In this document: positions 19,747 through 30,798 of the stretch, piece by piece
Numbering within the stretch: position 1 is the stretch's first letter
Layout of the letters: each line of letters begins with the position of its first letter
DNA from: Micractinium sp. NFX-FRZ
Lineage: Eukaryota > Chlorophyta > Trebouxiophyceae > Chlorellales > Chlorellaceae
Reading direction: 5' to 3'
NCBI GenBank assembly: GCA_029339195.1
Contig: JAPTJF010000485.1
Location: forward strand, 1-45,169
Length of the DNA: 45,169 nucleotides
Notes under the pieces: model-generated
What the model was told of the DNA's origin: nothing
What the model saw: the letters and a program-made list of their open reading frames with translations, nothing else
Database searches by the model: none
Program-made: the position numbers and the translations under genes

Positions 19747-21753
19747 ATGGCTGCCGTGCTCGCCGCCTGCTCCACCGCAGCAGCCCGTCTCTCCTCTGCA
19801 CCCCAGCGTGTGGCGGCCAAGCGGAGCCTCCGTGCTGCGCAGCCCCGGCGCGCAATGTCCGTGCAGGCAGCAGGTGCTGGCAGCCGGCAGCGGCAGCGGC
19901 AGCGGCAGCGGCAGCGGCGGCGGCATGCGCCACATGCAAGCGTGACTTGTAGCAAACAGCAGCCCACGGCTGGACGCTGTGTTTGTGACATTGCATTGAG
20001 CGCTCACGGGCAGAATGCAACCCATTGTTTCCCACCCTTGGCCGCGGATGTCGGCATGATCAGTCTCCTCCGCACCTCACTCGTTCGTCATCCCACACGC
20101 CCCGCCCCGCTCCCCCGTGTGCAGCCCGCGAGGTGGTGAGCACCGACAAGGCGCCCGGTGCTGTGGGCCCCTACTCCCAGGCTATCAAGGCCAACGGCAT
20201 GGTCTACATCTCGGGACAAGTGGTGAGCCGGGCCGGGCGTTGCTGGGTGCTGCTGGGTGCGGCTGGGTCACAAGGGCGGGGAGCGGTGGGTGGTGAGCTG
20301 CGGGGATGCAGCACACCTGGGAACAGCTGAGGGGTCGCCTCGCTGGCAGCTTGCCAGTGTGGGGCGCTGTAAGAGCCTGCCCCGCTGCACATGACAGGCC
20401 ACTTTGCACTCTGCACTGTCCCAGGACTGCACACGCACGTGCATGGTGCGCTGCTCAAGGCGTGAGCTTGCACTGAGCATACTGCTCCCCTCAAGCGCGC
20501 ACATTCCCTGCCTGCCTGACCCCTGTTTGGTGCCAGGCCTGGTGCCTGGCACCATGTGGCTGTCCTCGTGTTCTGACTGTTCTGCCTGCCTGGCCCCTGT
20601 TTGTTGCAGGGCCTGGTGCCTGGCACCAAGGACTTTGCTGGTGACACAGTGGAGGCGCAGACTGAGCAGGTGGGGGCAGCAGCAGGGGTGGGGCCGGAAT
20701 GGTGCAGGCAAACTGGGCAGTTTGGGGCAGCAAGTAGCCGGAGGCACAGCAGCAGAGGCACGGGGTGGGTGAAGGGAGGTGCAGACTGAGCAGGTGGGGA
20801 CAGCAGGGGGGGGCGGGAGCAGACCGGCAGAGGCACGGGGTTGGGTGAAGGGAGGAGCAGACTGAGTTGAGTGGGTGACGACAGACAGGAGGGAGGGGCG
20901 AGCGCCAGAGCAATAGGGCAAGGCGGAGCAGTGTCAGGGCAGGCGAGCCAGGCAGGCATTTGGATGGGAGGCAGGGGTGCGGCAGTAACATGATAACGCT
21001 GAGCAGGAGGCACAGAGTGAATGCAGAGGTGGGGTAAGAGCACTCGGAAGGCCCCATGTGCAGCAACGCAGCAGGGAGCGTGGCCTGGCCGCTCCGCAAC
21101 ACCATGTGGAGCAGCGGGCCGAGTGCGCCTCTGCCTCCACAACCCGCCCAGAGCCCGCTGCTACGCTTGCCTACCGACTCACTTCCCCGCCTGCCCTCCT
21201 TTTGCCCTGCCCCCACCTGCCACCCCCCCAGGTGATGTCCAACCTGGGCGCCATCCTGGAGGCGGCGGGCAGCAGCTGGGAGAAGGTGGTGAAGACCACC
21301 ATCCTGCTGGTGAGGCGGGCCGCAGCATAACAGAGCATACAACACGCCCCACGGTACATCATTCACAGAAAGCACTGCAGTGCAACAATGCTCCAAAACA
21401 TGGTCAGGTGGCAGCCAGCCGCCCCCGGCCCACAGCCTGTGTCGGGGTCGGGTCGTGAGGACAGGGAAGGCAGGCAGGCGCAGGTTGCCAGCCCACAGCT
21501 GCCCACCACTGCCCACGCCCTTGAGGGGGCTGTGCCATGCGCACTGCATGCCTCTTTCCTCGCACACCTTTCACTCCATCCTCCCTCCATCATATCTGCC
21601 TCCCCCTGGCAGGAGGACATGGCCGACTTTGCCGCCGTGAACGCCATCTACGGCCGCTTCTTCCCCGAGAATCCGCCCGCCCGCGCCACCTTTGCCGTCA
21701 AGGGGCTGCCCCTGGGCGCCAAGGTGGAGATGGAGGCCACCGCGCTGCTCTGA
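19747..21753 (+). CDS. RIDA: Chloroplast RidA (reactive intermediate deaminase A, YjgF/YER057c/UK114 family)
   Basis: Five exons: 19747-19873, 20125-20222, 20610-20669, 21232-21309 and 21613-21753 (504 nt, 167 aa). Residues 1 to about 43 are rich in Ala, Arg and Ser and lack acidic residues, as in a chloroplast transit peptide. The rest is a full RidA domain: GAVGPYSQA, MVYISGQ, LGAILEAAGSSWEKVVKTT, NAIYGRFF and the catalytic-pocket region PARATFAV with the conserved arginine. RidA hydrolyses reactive enamines and imines released by PLP enzymes such as threonine deaminase, protecting branched-chain amino-acid synthesis in plastids. Intron 1 carries a CGGCAG microsatellite. Intron 2 contains a partial copy of the exon 3 acceptor region. 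Confidence 0.95.
19886..19921 (+). repeat. CGGCAG microsatellite in RidA intron 1
   Basis: Five or more tandem CGGCAG hexamers lie just after the exon 1 donor. As they are intronic, length changes should not alter the protein. Confidence 0.7.
20512..20628 (+). repeat. Duplicated splice-acceptor segment in RidA
   Basis: A 43-bp segment at 20512-20554 is repeated with few differences at 20586-20628. The second copy contains the real acceptor (AG at 20608-20609) and the first codons of exon 3. The first copy also ends in CAG before the same coding-like sequence but has lost the frame. Confidence 0.75.
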
Positions 21754-21827
21754 GCTGGCCACCCATGCTTTGCATGCCTTGGTGCGCCTGAGCTGGCGGC
21801 GCTGAGCTGGCGCTGTTGAGCTGGCTG

Positions 21828-21866
21828 GGTGCCGAGGTGGAGATGCAGGTCACTGTGCAGCTTTGA
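21828..21866 (+). pseudogene. Duplicated tail of RidA
   Basis: This 39-nt stretch reads GAEVEMQVTVQL plus stop, a divergent copy of the real ending GAKVEMEATALL plus stop at 21715-21753. Eight of 39 bases differ, yet frame and stop are preserved. It could be debris or an alternative terminal exon. Confidence 0.6.
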
Positions 21867-22080
21867 TTTGGGCTCCCTGCGTGTCTTGTGACCCACCCGG
21901 CGGGCGCTGGCGGTACAACGGTTGATGGTGGCGCTGGAACGGCCACGGACGGCCATCCTTGAAATGCCTGCATGGCTCCCTCCGCTCGCAATTCTGTCTT
22001 TCCTGCTTCGAGTGCGCCTTATTATTGTTGGAGAGCATTGTGAGAACCGGCTTCGGGCTTCGGACGCGCAGCTGCAGATG

Positions 22081-22156
22081 TAGAGCGAATGTGCTGGCTG
22101 AGGTGGCACAAGGGGGCGTAGAGCGAATGGGCTGGCTGCAGGTGGCACAGGGGGCG
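22081..22156 (+). repeat. Tandem repeat of about 38 bp
   Basis: Two imperfect copies beginning TAGAGCGAAT and ending in a GGCACA...GGGGGCG motif. Intergenic. Confidence 0.7.
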
Positions 22157-22840
22157 CCACTCGCCCAACATTCAGGGGGAGTTGAGGCAGATGTATGCGT
22201 CTGAGACCTGACCCACCACATCCTATCCCAGCACACACACATTAATGCGTGTGCTGTCGAACTTATGCCTGTCTGGTGCTGCTCCCCCGAGTTCACACAT
22301 GTGATGGTGAGCCGCGGCTCCCGAGGCAGAGCCCCCACGGATCTACTGTCATGTCTTACAGGCAACACGGCACAGAACCAGGCGCAGCGCGTATTTGTGG
22401 ACTAGATCGCGTGCAAAATCAAGACTGCCAGAGTTCCCCATCCAGCTCAAAGGCTGCTTGAAAACAAAAGCAAGCGGCTGGTCTCCTGCACCGCCCCCAG
22501 CCGCTCCGCCCGCGGCAGCGAGCGGCTGGGCTGCTGGTTGCAGGCGGCGCCTGCTGAGATGACCTGACTTGGTGCCTTTTCGCCTCCTGGACCTTCAAAG
22601 GCAATCCAAGCGGGAAGATAAGCCGCTCTGATGGCAGAACCCGTAGAGTGGCCTTGCCATTTGCTTTACTCAGGCTTTCCTCCCGGCATACACGCTCCAA
22701 CGTGCAGCCACCGAGCAAGACACGCACCCCTCATATTGCCGCATCCCAGCATACGTCTACCTTCCAGTCTACCTCGGACCACAGGTCTGCTGCCACTGGT
22801 GCTGGCGCTCTTTCAACCATCCGCCTCACTGACCTGCTGA

Positions 22841-24849
22841 TCGCCTGCTCAAGGACGCCAGCCACCGGATCCGCAGAGAGCAGGCAGCAATGAGCCTGCT
22901 TCATTGCCAGGCTCCAGGCGGGCAGCGGTTGACTGGGCGGGCCTGCCGCAGGAGCTGGCGCAGCTGGTTGCATCCCAGCTGGAGGACACCGACAGGTGTG
23001 CTGGTGCGTGCTGGTGAGGAGATTAGGTGCGCTCCAAGGAAAGCCGCCAGCTGCAGATCCTGAGCCCCTCCAACAGTGCCCCTTCCAGGCTGGCGCTGAT
23101 GCACGTGAGCACCGGGTGGTGTGCCGCCGTGCAGGCCACGCCTGTGCTGGAGCCGGCATTGGTGCTGACAGCACCGCCCACACAGAGCTTACTTGACGCG
23201 GGCTATTTGCGTGGGCACACACTCTCGATAGAGTGCCAGGAAGTCGAGGAGGCACGCACCAAGGACAACGGACGGGCGCACACAGACCTGCTCAGCGCGG
23301 CGCAGCTGGCAGGGCGGTACCCGCTGACCCGCCGTGCCAGGCTCGAGGGTTTTGACAAACAGGTGGGCGCAGGCTGGGGCTGTGCACGCACCCTGCCATT
23401 CCTGGGGCCGCCTGCGACATTGCACAGAGGCGCAGGGTACGCGAAGCCTTGAGAGCCATGCCCCATCTGTTTGATCAGCCAGCCGCCGCATGCCAACCAG
23501 CGTCAACCACAGAGCCTTCCTTCCCCTCCTGCCCCGTAGCCGCTCCTGGTGCCGCTGTTCTTGCTTGTGCTGCCGCCCGGAATCCGCGACCTGGAGCTGC
23601 GCATGCCCTGCACCGATGCCATGCTGCCGGCACTGGGCCGCTTCAGGCAGCTGCACGCGCTGCGCGTCACTGGCAACGGGGTGGGCGTGACCTGGGGCCG
23701 CTCATGGCCTGGGGCCGCAGCTGCGCTTACCACCAAGCTGAGAGAGCTTCGGCTAGACTTTCGTCAGCAGCCGAAGTGGTATTACGACGATGGTGTGGAG
23801 GCCAGCCAAGTGCTGTGCATCCCCATCAGCACAGTCAAGACACTGCACGGTGCCGCCCGCCTTCACAGCCTGGAGCTGCTGCTCCGCTGGGACAACAATG
23901 TGGCTGGGCTATGCAGCGCGCTGCCTGCGCTGCGCATGCTGAGGTGCGAGCAAGGCTCGGTGGGCTGGTGCGCACAAAGCAGTGGGCAACGAGCGTGTGG
24001 CGCCGCAGCAAGGAAGTGCCCCCTGCATTGACCCTCTCCTGCCCCCTTCCCATGCTGCAGGCTGCACCTGCACGAGTGCACAACCAAGGACGTTGCAGCA
24101 GCTGTCTCCCTGCTGGAGAGCCTGCCGCAGCAGAGCAAGTGTGCTCTGACGGTTCGTGCCCATCGGGGCAGCGAGCTCGACGTGGAGGAGGATTGCCACT
24201 GGTTTGCTTCCATGCAAGTGGGTCCAGGCGCGTCAGACTTCCCCTGGGTGTCCATGCCCGCGCTGGCGGCAGTGCCTGGGCTGACGCAGCTCAGGCTGAT
24301 TGGCGCCCTCAGCCTGCCCCCCGACATGCGCCAGCTGACCGGGCTGGAGCGGCTGGAGGTGGTGCGAGCGTGGGAGCGCGTTTGGCAGGAGGAAGACAGG
24401 CTGCGGGATGGCGATGATGAGGATGCTGCTGCTGATGATGAGGAGGAGGAGATGGGGGAGGAGGAGGATGAAGAGGAGGATGAAGAGGAGGAGGAGGAGG
24501 AGGAGGAGGAGCAGGAGGCAGCAGACCTTGGATGGGGCACCGACCCACTCACCGCGCTCTCTGCCCTGACACGGCTGTTGCTCGCTGGCGAGCTGCCAGG
24601 TGGGCGGGAGGAGGCGCTTGACTGGACCCTATTAAGTGCCCCCACTTGTGCGTGCGCGTGTTAGGGCCGGCTTGCCTCCCCACACAAATGTTATAGCTAT
24701 ACATCCCCCTGCCCCGTGCAGACCCCGAGATTGTGGCCACCCTGCCCGCCCTAGCAGAGCTTCTGAGCGTCGAACCCAAGCAAGACTCTTTGCCCTCATA
24801 CTGGACTGACCAGGTGCTACAGCGGCTTCCTGGAGTAGCACTGAGCTGA
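22841..24849 (+). CDS. F-box/leucine-rich-repeat-like protein (5' end unresolved)
   Basis: Five segments share one phase: up to 22995, 23044-23362, 23540-23943, 24061-24599 and 24722-24849. The first encodes WAGLPQELAQLVASQLEDTD, which fits the start of an F-box helix (Skp1 binding in SCF ubiquitin ligases). Later exons are Leu-rich with LRR-like periodicity (IRDLELRMPC, LRELRLDF, LHSLELLLRW, LTQLRLIGALSLPP, LTALSALTRLLLAGELP). Exon 4 also encodes an acidic tract of about 35 residues, almost all Glu and Asp. No ATG occurs in frame after the stop at 22838, so a short upstream exon probably holds the start codon. The first intron as modelled is only 48 nt (22996-23043), so that junction is the least certain. 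Substrate adaptor function is inferred from the F-box plus LRR arrangement. Confidence 0.65.
24410..24524 (+). repeat. GAG/GAT-rich tract encoding a poly-acidic stretch
   Basis: Imperfect trinucleotide repeats within exon 4 of the F-box/LRR-like gene, nearly all GAG and GAT codons. In-frame length variation between strains is likely. Confidence 0.8.
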
Positions 24850-24980
24850 TTGTTCCTCGAGACAGAAAGCATGCATGGCAGCCCACTCGACATTGCTGCC
24901 CGCGGCTGTGTTTGCGTAGAACGCATGCAAACAGTGGAATTCATAGACCGTGTGCCCATTCTGTGTGTGTGTGCTATCGC

Positions 24981-24985
24981 TTACA
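24981..24985 (-). promoter_or_regulatory. Candidate TGTAA poly(A) signal
   Basis: Minus-strand TGTAA, 158 nt after the stop codon of the HUA2-like gene. The 293-bp gap it lies in is shared with the convergent F-box/LRR gene. Confidence 0.5.
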
Positions 24986-25142
24986 AGTTGTCCATGTGGC
25001 ATCCCATGCATGGATCGCCATAAAATTAAGGCTGGCACACGGTTGGCTGGCCTTGCAGTGCAGCGTGGGCAACAGGCCGCATGCATCAAGAGTTTCCAGA
25101 GAGAGAAGCAGGCGTCAAAGAGGTTGAGGGTAGCATCTGTGG

Positions 25143-28100
25143 CTAAGGCGGCTGACCAGGCGTGAAGGCCCCTGACTGACCGGGGGGCTGCTGCGGCGGC
25201 GGCTGCGGCTGCGCCTGCTGCGCCTGCTGCGGCCGTGGCATGCCCACGCTAGGTGGCACCAGCTGCTGGTGCTGCGGCGCCACGTGTGGGGGCATGCCAG
25301 GGGAGAACATCACTTGGAAGCCTGGGGGCACCCTGCTCCCTCCCATCATCGCTGCCTGATGTGCCGCCGCTGCCTGCTGCGCCGCCGCATGCTGCTGCAT
25401 CATGAATGCCGCCGCCTGGTGCTGCTGGTGCATGTGCTGTGCCGCCGCCTGTGACTGCTGCTGCCACATCGCCTGTGCCGCAGACGGCGGTGGGGTGATG
25501 CCGATGCCAGGGGGCAGCATTGAGTGCGCAGGCGCTGCCTGGTGCTGCTGCGGCCACCCCGGCTGCTGTGCCTGGTAGGCAGCCGCAGCGGGCGGCACAT
25601 AGCGGTGCTGCTGCTGCGGGGGAAGGAAGCCAGGGGGCACCGCAGGCGGAGCTGCGTACCCCCCAGCTGCCCAGGGCGTGGGGTAGCCGCCCGCCGCTGC
25701 CGCTGCTTGCGCTCCCTGCTGCTGCTGTGTCCGCTGTGCCGGCTGCTCTGCCCTGCCATCATCCTCCTCCATATCCATCCCGTCTCCCTCTCCATCCTCA
25801 TCACCCTCCTCTGGCGGGGGCAGCGGGGGTGGTTCGCCGTCCGACCCCATCTCGTACTCGTCCCGTGGGGGCGAGTGAGGCGGCAGCGGGGGCGGCCCAT
25901 AGTCATCCTCCTCCTCATCATCCCAGTCCTCAGCTGCAGAGTGGGCAATGAACGGGTGGACGTTTGGTTGAAAGAAGCATACAGGAGTGTCAAGGGAGGC
26001 GGCCGAGGCCAGTGCTTCCTCCCCACCCCGTCATCAGCTGCAGGGCAGGCGGGAATGGGGAGGGTGGGAGGGTGGGGAGTAGCGAAGCGGGCGAGCGGGG
26101 GACGGGTGCAGACAGGGCGAACCATATTCTGGGGCAGGGGGCTGAGAAGGGAAGTGCCAGGGGTCAGCACACGCCGGCGGCCTGCCATGCGTAAGAACCG
26201 GGGCAGGCAAGCAAGCAGCACGGGGGGCTTGCAAGGCGCCCTCAAAGCAGCTGCACTCCTGCCCGCCCTGCAACCAAGCTGCACGCCTCCCTCACCAGGC
26301 AGCGGCGGTGGCGGCTGGTCGGGCAGCGGTGGCAGCGGGGACGCTGTGCCGCCGGGCGGGAGCGCCGTGCCGCTGGCCCAGGGAACGTCGCCCAGCGGCT
26401 GCAGCAGGTCTGGAAGCAGGCCGGCCCCTGCCGCCTGCTGCTGCAGGTGGGCTGCGGAGACGCCGCCTGCAGACACGCCAGCACACGTGTGGCCGGGGCT
26501 GGACGATTGGGACGAGCCAACTGGTGCATGCAGGCACACCCCGTGGCAGCCGCCGCCCCGAGTGGAACCCTTTATCCCGCTGCCACACAACCCACGCTGC
26601 TGACAGACACACCTTGCCGGTCGTTAGGCCTAACGAAAGCACGCACTGCAGCACACCCCCGCAGTCACAAAACATACACTCAGCCTCACCCGCAGCCTCC
26701 CTGAACAGCCCCATGTCAAATTCATCCGCCTCTGCCGCCGCCGCCGTGCTCTGGGCGGCACGCTGCTGCTGCAGCAGGCGCTGCGAGAGCGCCTGCGCGT
26801 GCTGCGCCGCCGCCACCGCCGCCATCGCCTGCTGCTGCTGCAGCGCGACCGCGTGCGCCTGCGCCGCCGCAGCCTGGGCAGCCGCCACCGCCCACGGCTC
26901 ATCTCCCCAGTCGCTCAGGACCAGCGTGGCGTGCCAGGGGCTGGTGGTGCCGGTGGCGCCCGGCTGCTGCTGCTCCCGCAGTGCTGCCCTTGCCAGGTGT
27001 GCAGAGAACTGGTGGGGCACCGCCTCTGGAGGCAGCGGGAGCGCGTCGTAGTCTGGCCAGCAGGCGCCCGGCTGCCACTTGTGTGTGAGCTTCACCTTGC
27101 TGCCGTCCTGCAAGGGCAGCAGTGCAGGCACAGCGGTGGGAGGGGAATGGTATCAAGATGAAGTTGTGGGCATCCCCAGTGTGAGGAGTGGTGTGCAGCT
27201 GCTGGGCACAGGCCACAGGCGCAGCGGGCACAGCATCGCGGGCAGGGAGGCGCGTGGGGTGAACACATGCGGTGGAAAGCGTGCGCTGGTGAAGCCCGGC
27301 AAGGAGGTGAGCTAGGTAGGGGAGCAGCAAGCATGCAGTGTGTTCTCCACACCTCTCCACAGCAGGCACAGCAGGCATGTGAGCAAGGCGACAGCCTGAC
27401 CGGGGACGGAGGGAGCGAGCCAACAGGGGGTGCAGGCACAGCAGGCACAGCAGGCACAGCAGGCACAGCAGGCGGAGGCATTGCTTGCCTTGATGTTCAC
27501 ATAAGTGATGAGCGGCGCGGCTCGCATGGGGGTCTTGCGCAGCAGCCGCCACAGCCCCGCGCCATCCAGCGGCTCAGACGGCCCGCTGCCGCCTCGCGCT
27601 GCGCGCCTGCCGGTGCCGCTGCCAGGCTGCTGCCCCGCCACTGCTGCGGCGCCAGCGCCGGGCCGCGGGCGGTCCTCCGACGTGCCGGCAACCCCGTCGT
27701 CCCCCCAGGCGGACTCATGCTGTGCAATTCGCTCCCGCAACTTCTGCAGCGCGTGCTGCACAAACTCGGGGCGGATGCCACGCTTCGAGTCGGAGGACCA
27801 GGTGGTGAGCAGCGTGCGCTCCATCTGCACATCCAAGGAAAGCGTGCACCACTTCAGCAAATCGGCACACAGGCAGCAAACCGCAGCAAGCGGGCGGGGG
27901 CTTGTATGCATGCGTGAGGCAGCCAGGCAGGGGGAAGAGGGAGAGAGAGAGAGAGAGGGATGTGCTCCACCTCTGGCAGCCAAGACGCCAGGGGGCAGGG
28001 GCTTGCAGGGAGGAAGCAGGCAAGGCGGGAGCAGGCAATGCTACCCGTACCTAACCCCCACTGTCTTGGCGGCCTCACCGCCGGCAGCAGAACCGCACCC

Positions 28101-30798
28101 GCACAGCACAACCAAGCGCCGCCCCTGCCAGCACCCACCTTCTTGGCGTCCTCCCTGCCGCCCAGCAGCAGCCCCACACCCGAACAGACCAGTCAACCAA
28201 GCAGCCGCGCCCCCTGCCAGCACCCACCTTCTTGGCATCCTCCATGCTGGCCCCCAGCAGCTCCACAATGCGCCCCAGCGCCGCCTCCACCTTTTTGGCA
28301 AACATCTTGCACACGGGGGAGTCGGGGCCGCAGCCCTCCACAGGCTTGCGCGAGTGCTGCAGGAGCGGAAGGGCGGGTGGGCAGGGGTGGTGCGTGGGTG
28401 TGCATGTCGGGCGGGTGGGTCGGTGGAAGGGTATGTGATGGTTGATCGGGAGGGTAGGCAGGTTACATGCAAAAGGCTGCAGCTTACAGACGGGCCCAGG
28501 GCTCAGCCACTGGCAGCCCCTGCTGTATGCGCACATTGGCGCAGCGCATGCATCGCTGGCATGCCCCGGCCACCTCCGCCCGCCGACACTGCCAGCTCAG
28601 CACCCGCCTCAGCCTGTGACAGCCTGAGACATCCCGCCACCTCAGCCTCAGCTCAGCCTCAGCTCACCGCCAGCACAGCGTCCAGCAGGTAGAAGTAAGC
28701 CACGCGCTTGCCAGGCGCCACCCGTGCCTCCATGTGATCCAACACACCCAGCACCACCCTGCCGCACGCGCCCGCCTGGCCTGCAGCACGAGGCAGGCAG
28801 GGAGGCAGGGAGGCAGACAAAGAGGGTGGGTGCGCGGGCGCAGGCGGGGCGTAGCGGTGGATAGTGGGTGCGTGCATACTCAGGGGTGGTGTCGTGAGCG
28901 CAGGCAGGCAGGCAGGCAGGCAGGAAGGCAGGCAGCCAGGGAGGGCTGACAGCAGGCAGCCAGAGAGTCAGCCAGGCGGTCAGCCTGCAAGTAGCCTGCA
29001 GGTCAGGCAGACAGGCAGACAGGCAGCTCACCCGCAGCAATGGCCGCCACAGCCGCCGCGGTGATGCAATCCTTCAGGAAAGACAGGCCCGGCAGCAGTG
29101 CCTCAAACCGCCGAAACTCGGCGTCCCCTGGCTGCTCTGGCGGTGGAGCCGCCTGCTGCACAGTCTCCGCCGCCACTCCCTCGCCATCCATCTCCTCTGC
29201 CTGCTGCTGCTGCCCCTGCTGCTGCTGCTGCTTGGCAGCAGGGTCAGGACGGGGCCGCTTGCCGCCCAGCGATGCATCGGAGGTGCGGCTGTTTGGCCGC
29301 CCCTGCTGGCTGCTGGGCCGCTGCTGGTTCGCCTCCGCTGCCGGCCGGCCACGCTCTTTGAGCCCACGCTTGCCTGCTGCTGCCCCTGCCGATGCTGCCG
29401 CTGCTGACTTGAGAGTGGACAGGGAGCCAAGAGCCGTGAAGGTGTGACCCCCAAGGTCTGTCACTGCTGGCCGCTTGGGCTCTGCCGCCTGCGCCACCAC
29501 CGGCACTGGCCGGCGCTGGGCGCTGCTGCCAGGCTGCTGCTCCTCACCTGCACCTGCCTCTGCAGCAGCGCTGGGCAAGGGTGTTGTGTCTGCCTGCTGC
29601 TGCTCCTCCTCCCCATTCTGCTGCGCCTGCGTGTGCGTCTGCTGCGTCTGTTGCTGCTGCTGCTGCTGCTCAGAGTCAACGGTTGCCGCTGCCTCCTCTT
29701 GAGGCTCCCCATCCTTGCCCAGCCGCCGCTGTGGCATCTCCGCTGCCACTTTGCTCTTGCCCAGCGGCACGGCTGCCTCTCTCGCTATGTCAGGGCTGCC
29801 CCCAACAGCAGCAGCAGCCGGGCTGGCGTGCTGCAGCTGCCGCCTGCCAGCTGGCGAGGACAGCTGGCCGTTGGCTGTGCCGCCCTTCCCAACGCTGGCC
29901 TGCTGCCCAGAGCTGGCGGCTGCAGCACCCACTGCCATCTCCGGCTGTTCTTCTTGCGCCTCACCTTTTGCTGCCGCGGCTGCTGCTAGCGGTGCTGCTG
30001 CACCCAGGCGCCGCCGCTTGACTGGGCTGCCCGGACCGCTGCCGTCGCCATCTTGACGCTCCTGCTGCCGCTGCCGCCCCTGCTGCCGCCCTTGCTGAGG
30101 CGCCGGCCCTTGCTGCTGCCGGTAATCGTTTGCTGCTGCTTCCGCTGCTTTCCTGGCCTCGAGCAGCCTCTTTGAAGGCCGCCCCTTCGTCTTCACTTCC
30201 TCCGGCAGCACCGCAAATGGCAGCACTTTCGTGGGTGCACCTGCCGGTGGCCCGCGCACCAAAGAGCCGCGCTTCCCCTTGCTCTTGGGTGCTCGCCAGG
30301 CCAGCAGCACGCCGCTGCCAGCGATGCGTGCCCACTCCACAGCGCCATCCTCATACTCTAACTGCAGCGGCAGAGGCTGTGCACTGTCCAGCTGAGCCAC
30401 TGATGCGTTCAGCCATTTGCCGCCGCTGCCGCTGCCGGCAGCAGGGTGGTGCACCTGCAGGCGTGAGACAGGTGTCCGGGCGGTTCAGTCCCGCAAAGAG
30501 CATGCCACAAGACAAGAGGGCTCCGCGGCTAGGCCCCAAGGGGCCCAAGCTAAAGGCGCGAACAGAGAGCGGGCCGCACCGTGAGCCGGCTGCCCACAGG
30601 AGGCGGGCTAATAGCCCCATCATTCATGTCATCCTCCATCCCGGCTGGCTGAGAGGCATCAGGTGCTTCGCTGCCCAAACCGAGCGACGATTGGGGAGCA
30701 GCGAGCCGAGGGTAGCCGAGGGTGCCAGAGTAAGCCGGCGCCCTTGATCGGGTTTGCGATACCTGTGAAAGCGATGCTATTGAGATGTCATTGGCCAT
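25143..30798 (-). CDS. HUA2-like RNA-processing/transcription protein (Tudor-like plus CID-like regions)
   Basis: Eight exons: 30798-30580, 30454-29032, 28780-28668, 28356-28228, 27824-27489, 27107-26690, 26466-26296 and 25933-25143 (3600 nt, 1199 aa). Residues about 68-115 (VGSRLTVHHP, KWLNASVAQLD, LEYEDGAVEW) look like the Tudor/PWWP-type chromatin reader of plant regulators. Residues 120-510 are low-complexity with basic KRRR and SKGKRG patches (nuclear). Residues about 515-670 resemble the RPR/CID fold that binds the RNA polymerase II CTD (LDHMEARV, GKRVAYFYLLDAVLA, VCKMFAKKVEAALGRIVELL, RTLLTTW). The C-terminus is Pro/Gln-rich with an acidic stretch (DWDDEEEDDYGPPPLPP). This order matches plant HUA2/HULK proteins, which act in pre-mRNA processing and transcription. 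Exon 5 ends at a GC donor (AAG|GCAAGC). The family call is from pattern; nuclear location is inferred. Confidence 0.75.
27430..27477 (+). repeat. Decamer microsatellite (GGCACAGCA-type) in HUA2-like intron 5
   Basis: Four to five tandem ten-base units just inside the intron after exon 5, next to its GC donor. Confidence 0.7.
28109..28264 (-). repeat. Duplicated exon end with donor site in HUA2-like gene
   Basis: The segment 28195-28264 holds the end of exon 4 (EDAKK) and its GTGGGT donor. A similar copy at 28109-28171 in the following intron reads GREDAKK before an identical GTGGGT. Both are flanked by the same CCAAGC-type sequence. Confidence 0.75.
28898..28931 (+). repeat. CAGG tetranucleotide microsatellite
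   Basis: Tandem GCAG/CAGG units in intron 2 of the HUA2-like gene; a similar array occurs at 39302-39328 in the SDR gene. Confidence 0.7.

Larger units (their letters stand above)
21754..22840. other. 3' flank of RidA and 5' flank of the F-box/LRR gene
   Basis: Contains a 39-bp copy of the RidA C-terminus (21828-21866) and a 38-bp tandem repeat (22081-22118 and 22119-22156). The missing first exon of the F-box/LRR gene may lie in its last few hundred bases. No other exon is supported. Confidence 0.5.

Noticed and set aside
23449..24417. 322-codon open frame on the plus strand
   Set aside because: It is an out-of-frame shadow of the F-box/LRR exons; the spliced frame has coherent Leu periodicity and phases, this one does not.
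24182..24664. Unspliced extension of F-box/LRR exon 4 to the TAG at 24662
   Set aside because: A donor at 24600 joins in phase to an exon ending in a coherent sequence (PEIVATLPALAELL), so the read-through end is less likely.
29040..30056. Plus-strand frames rich in Leu, Cys and Ala opposite the HUA2-like exon 2
   Set aside because: They are the antisense of CAG/GCT-rich low-complexity coding sequence.
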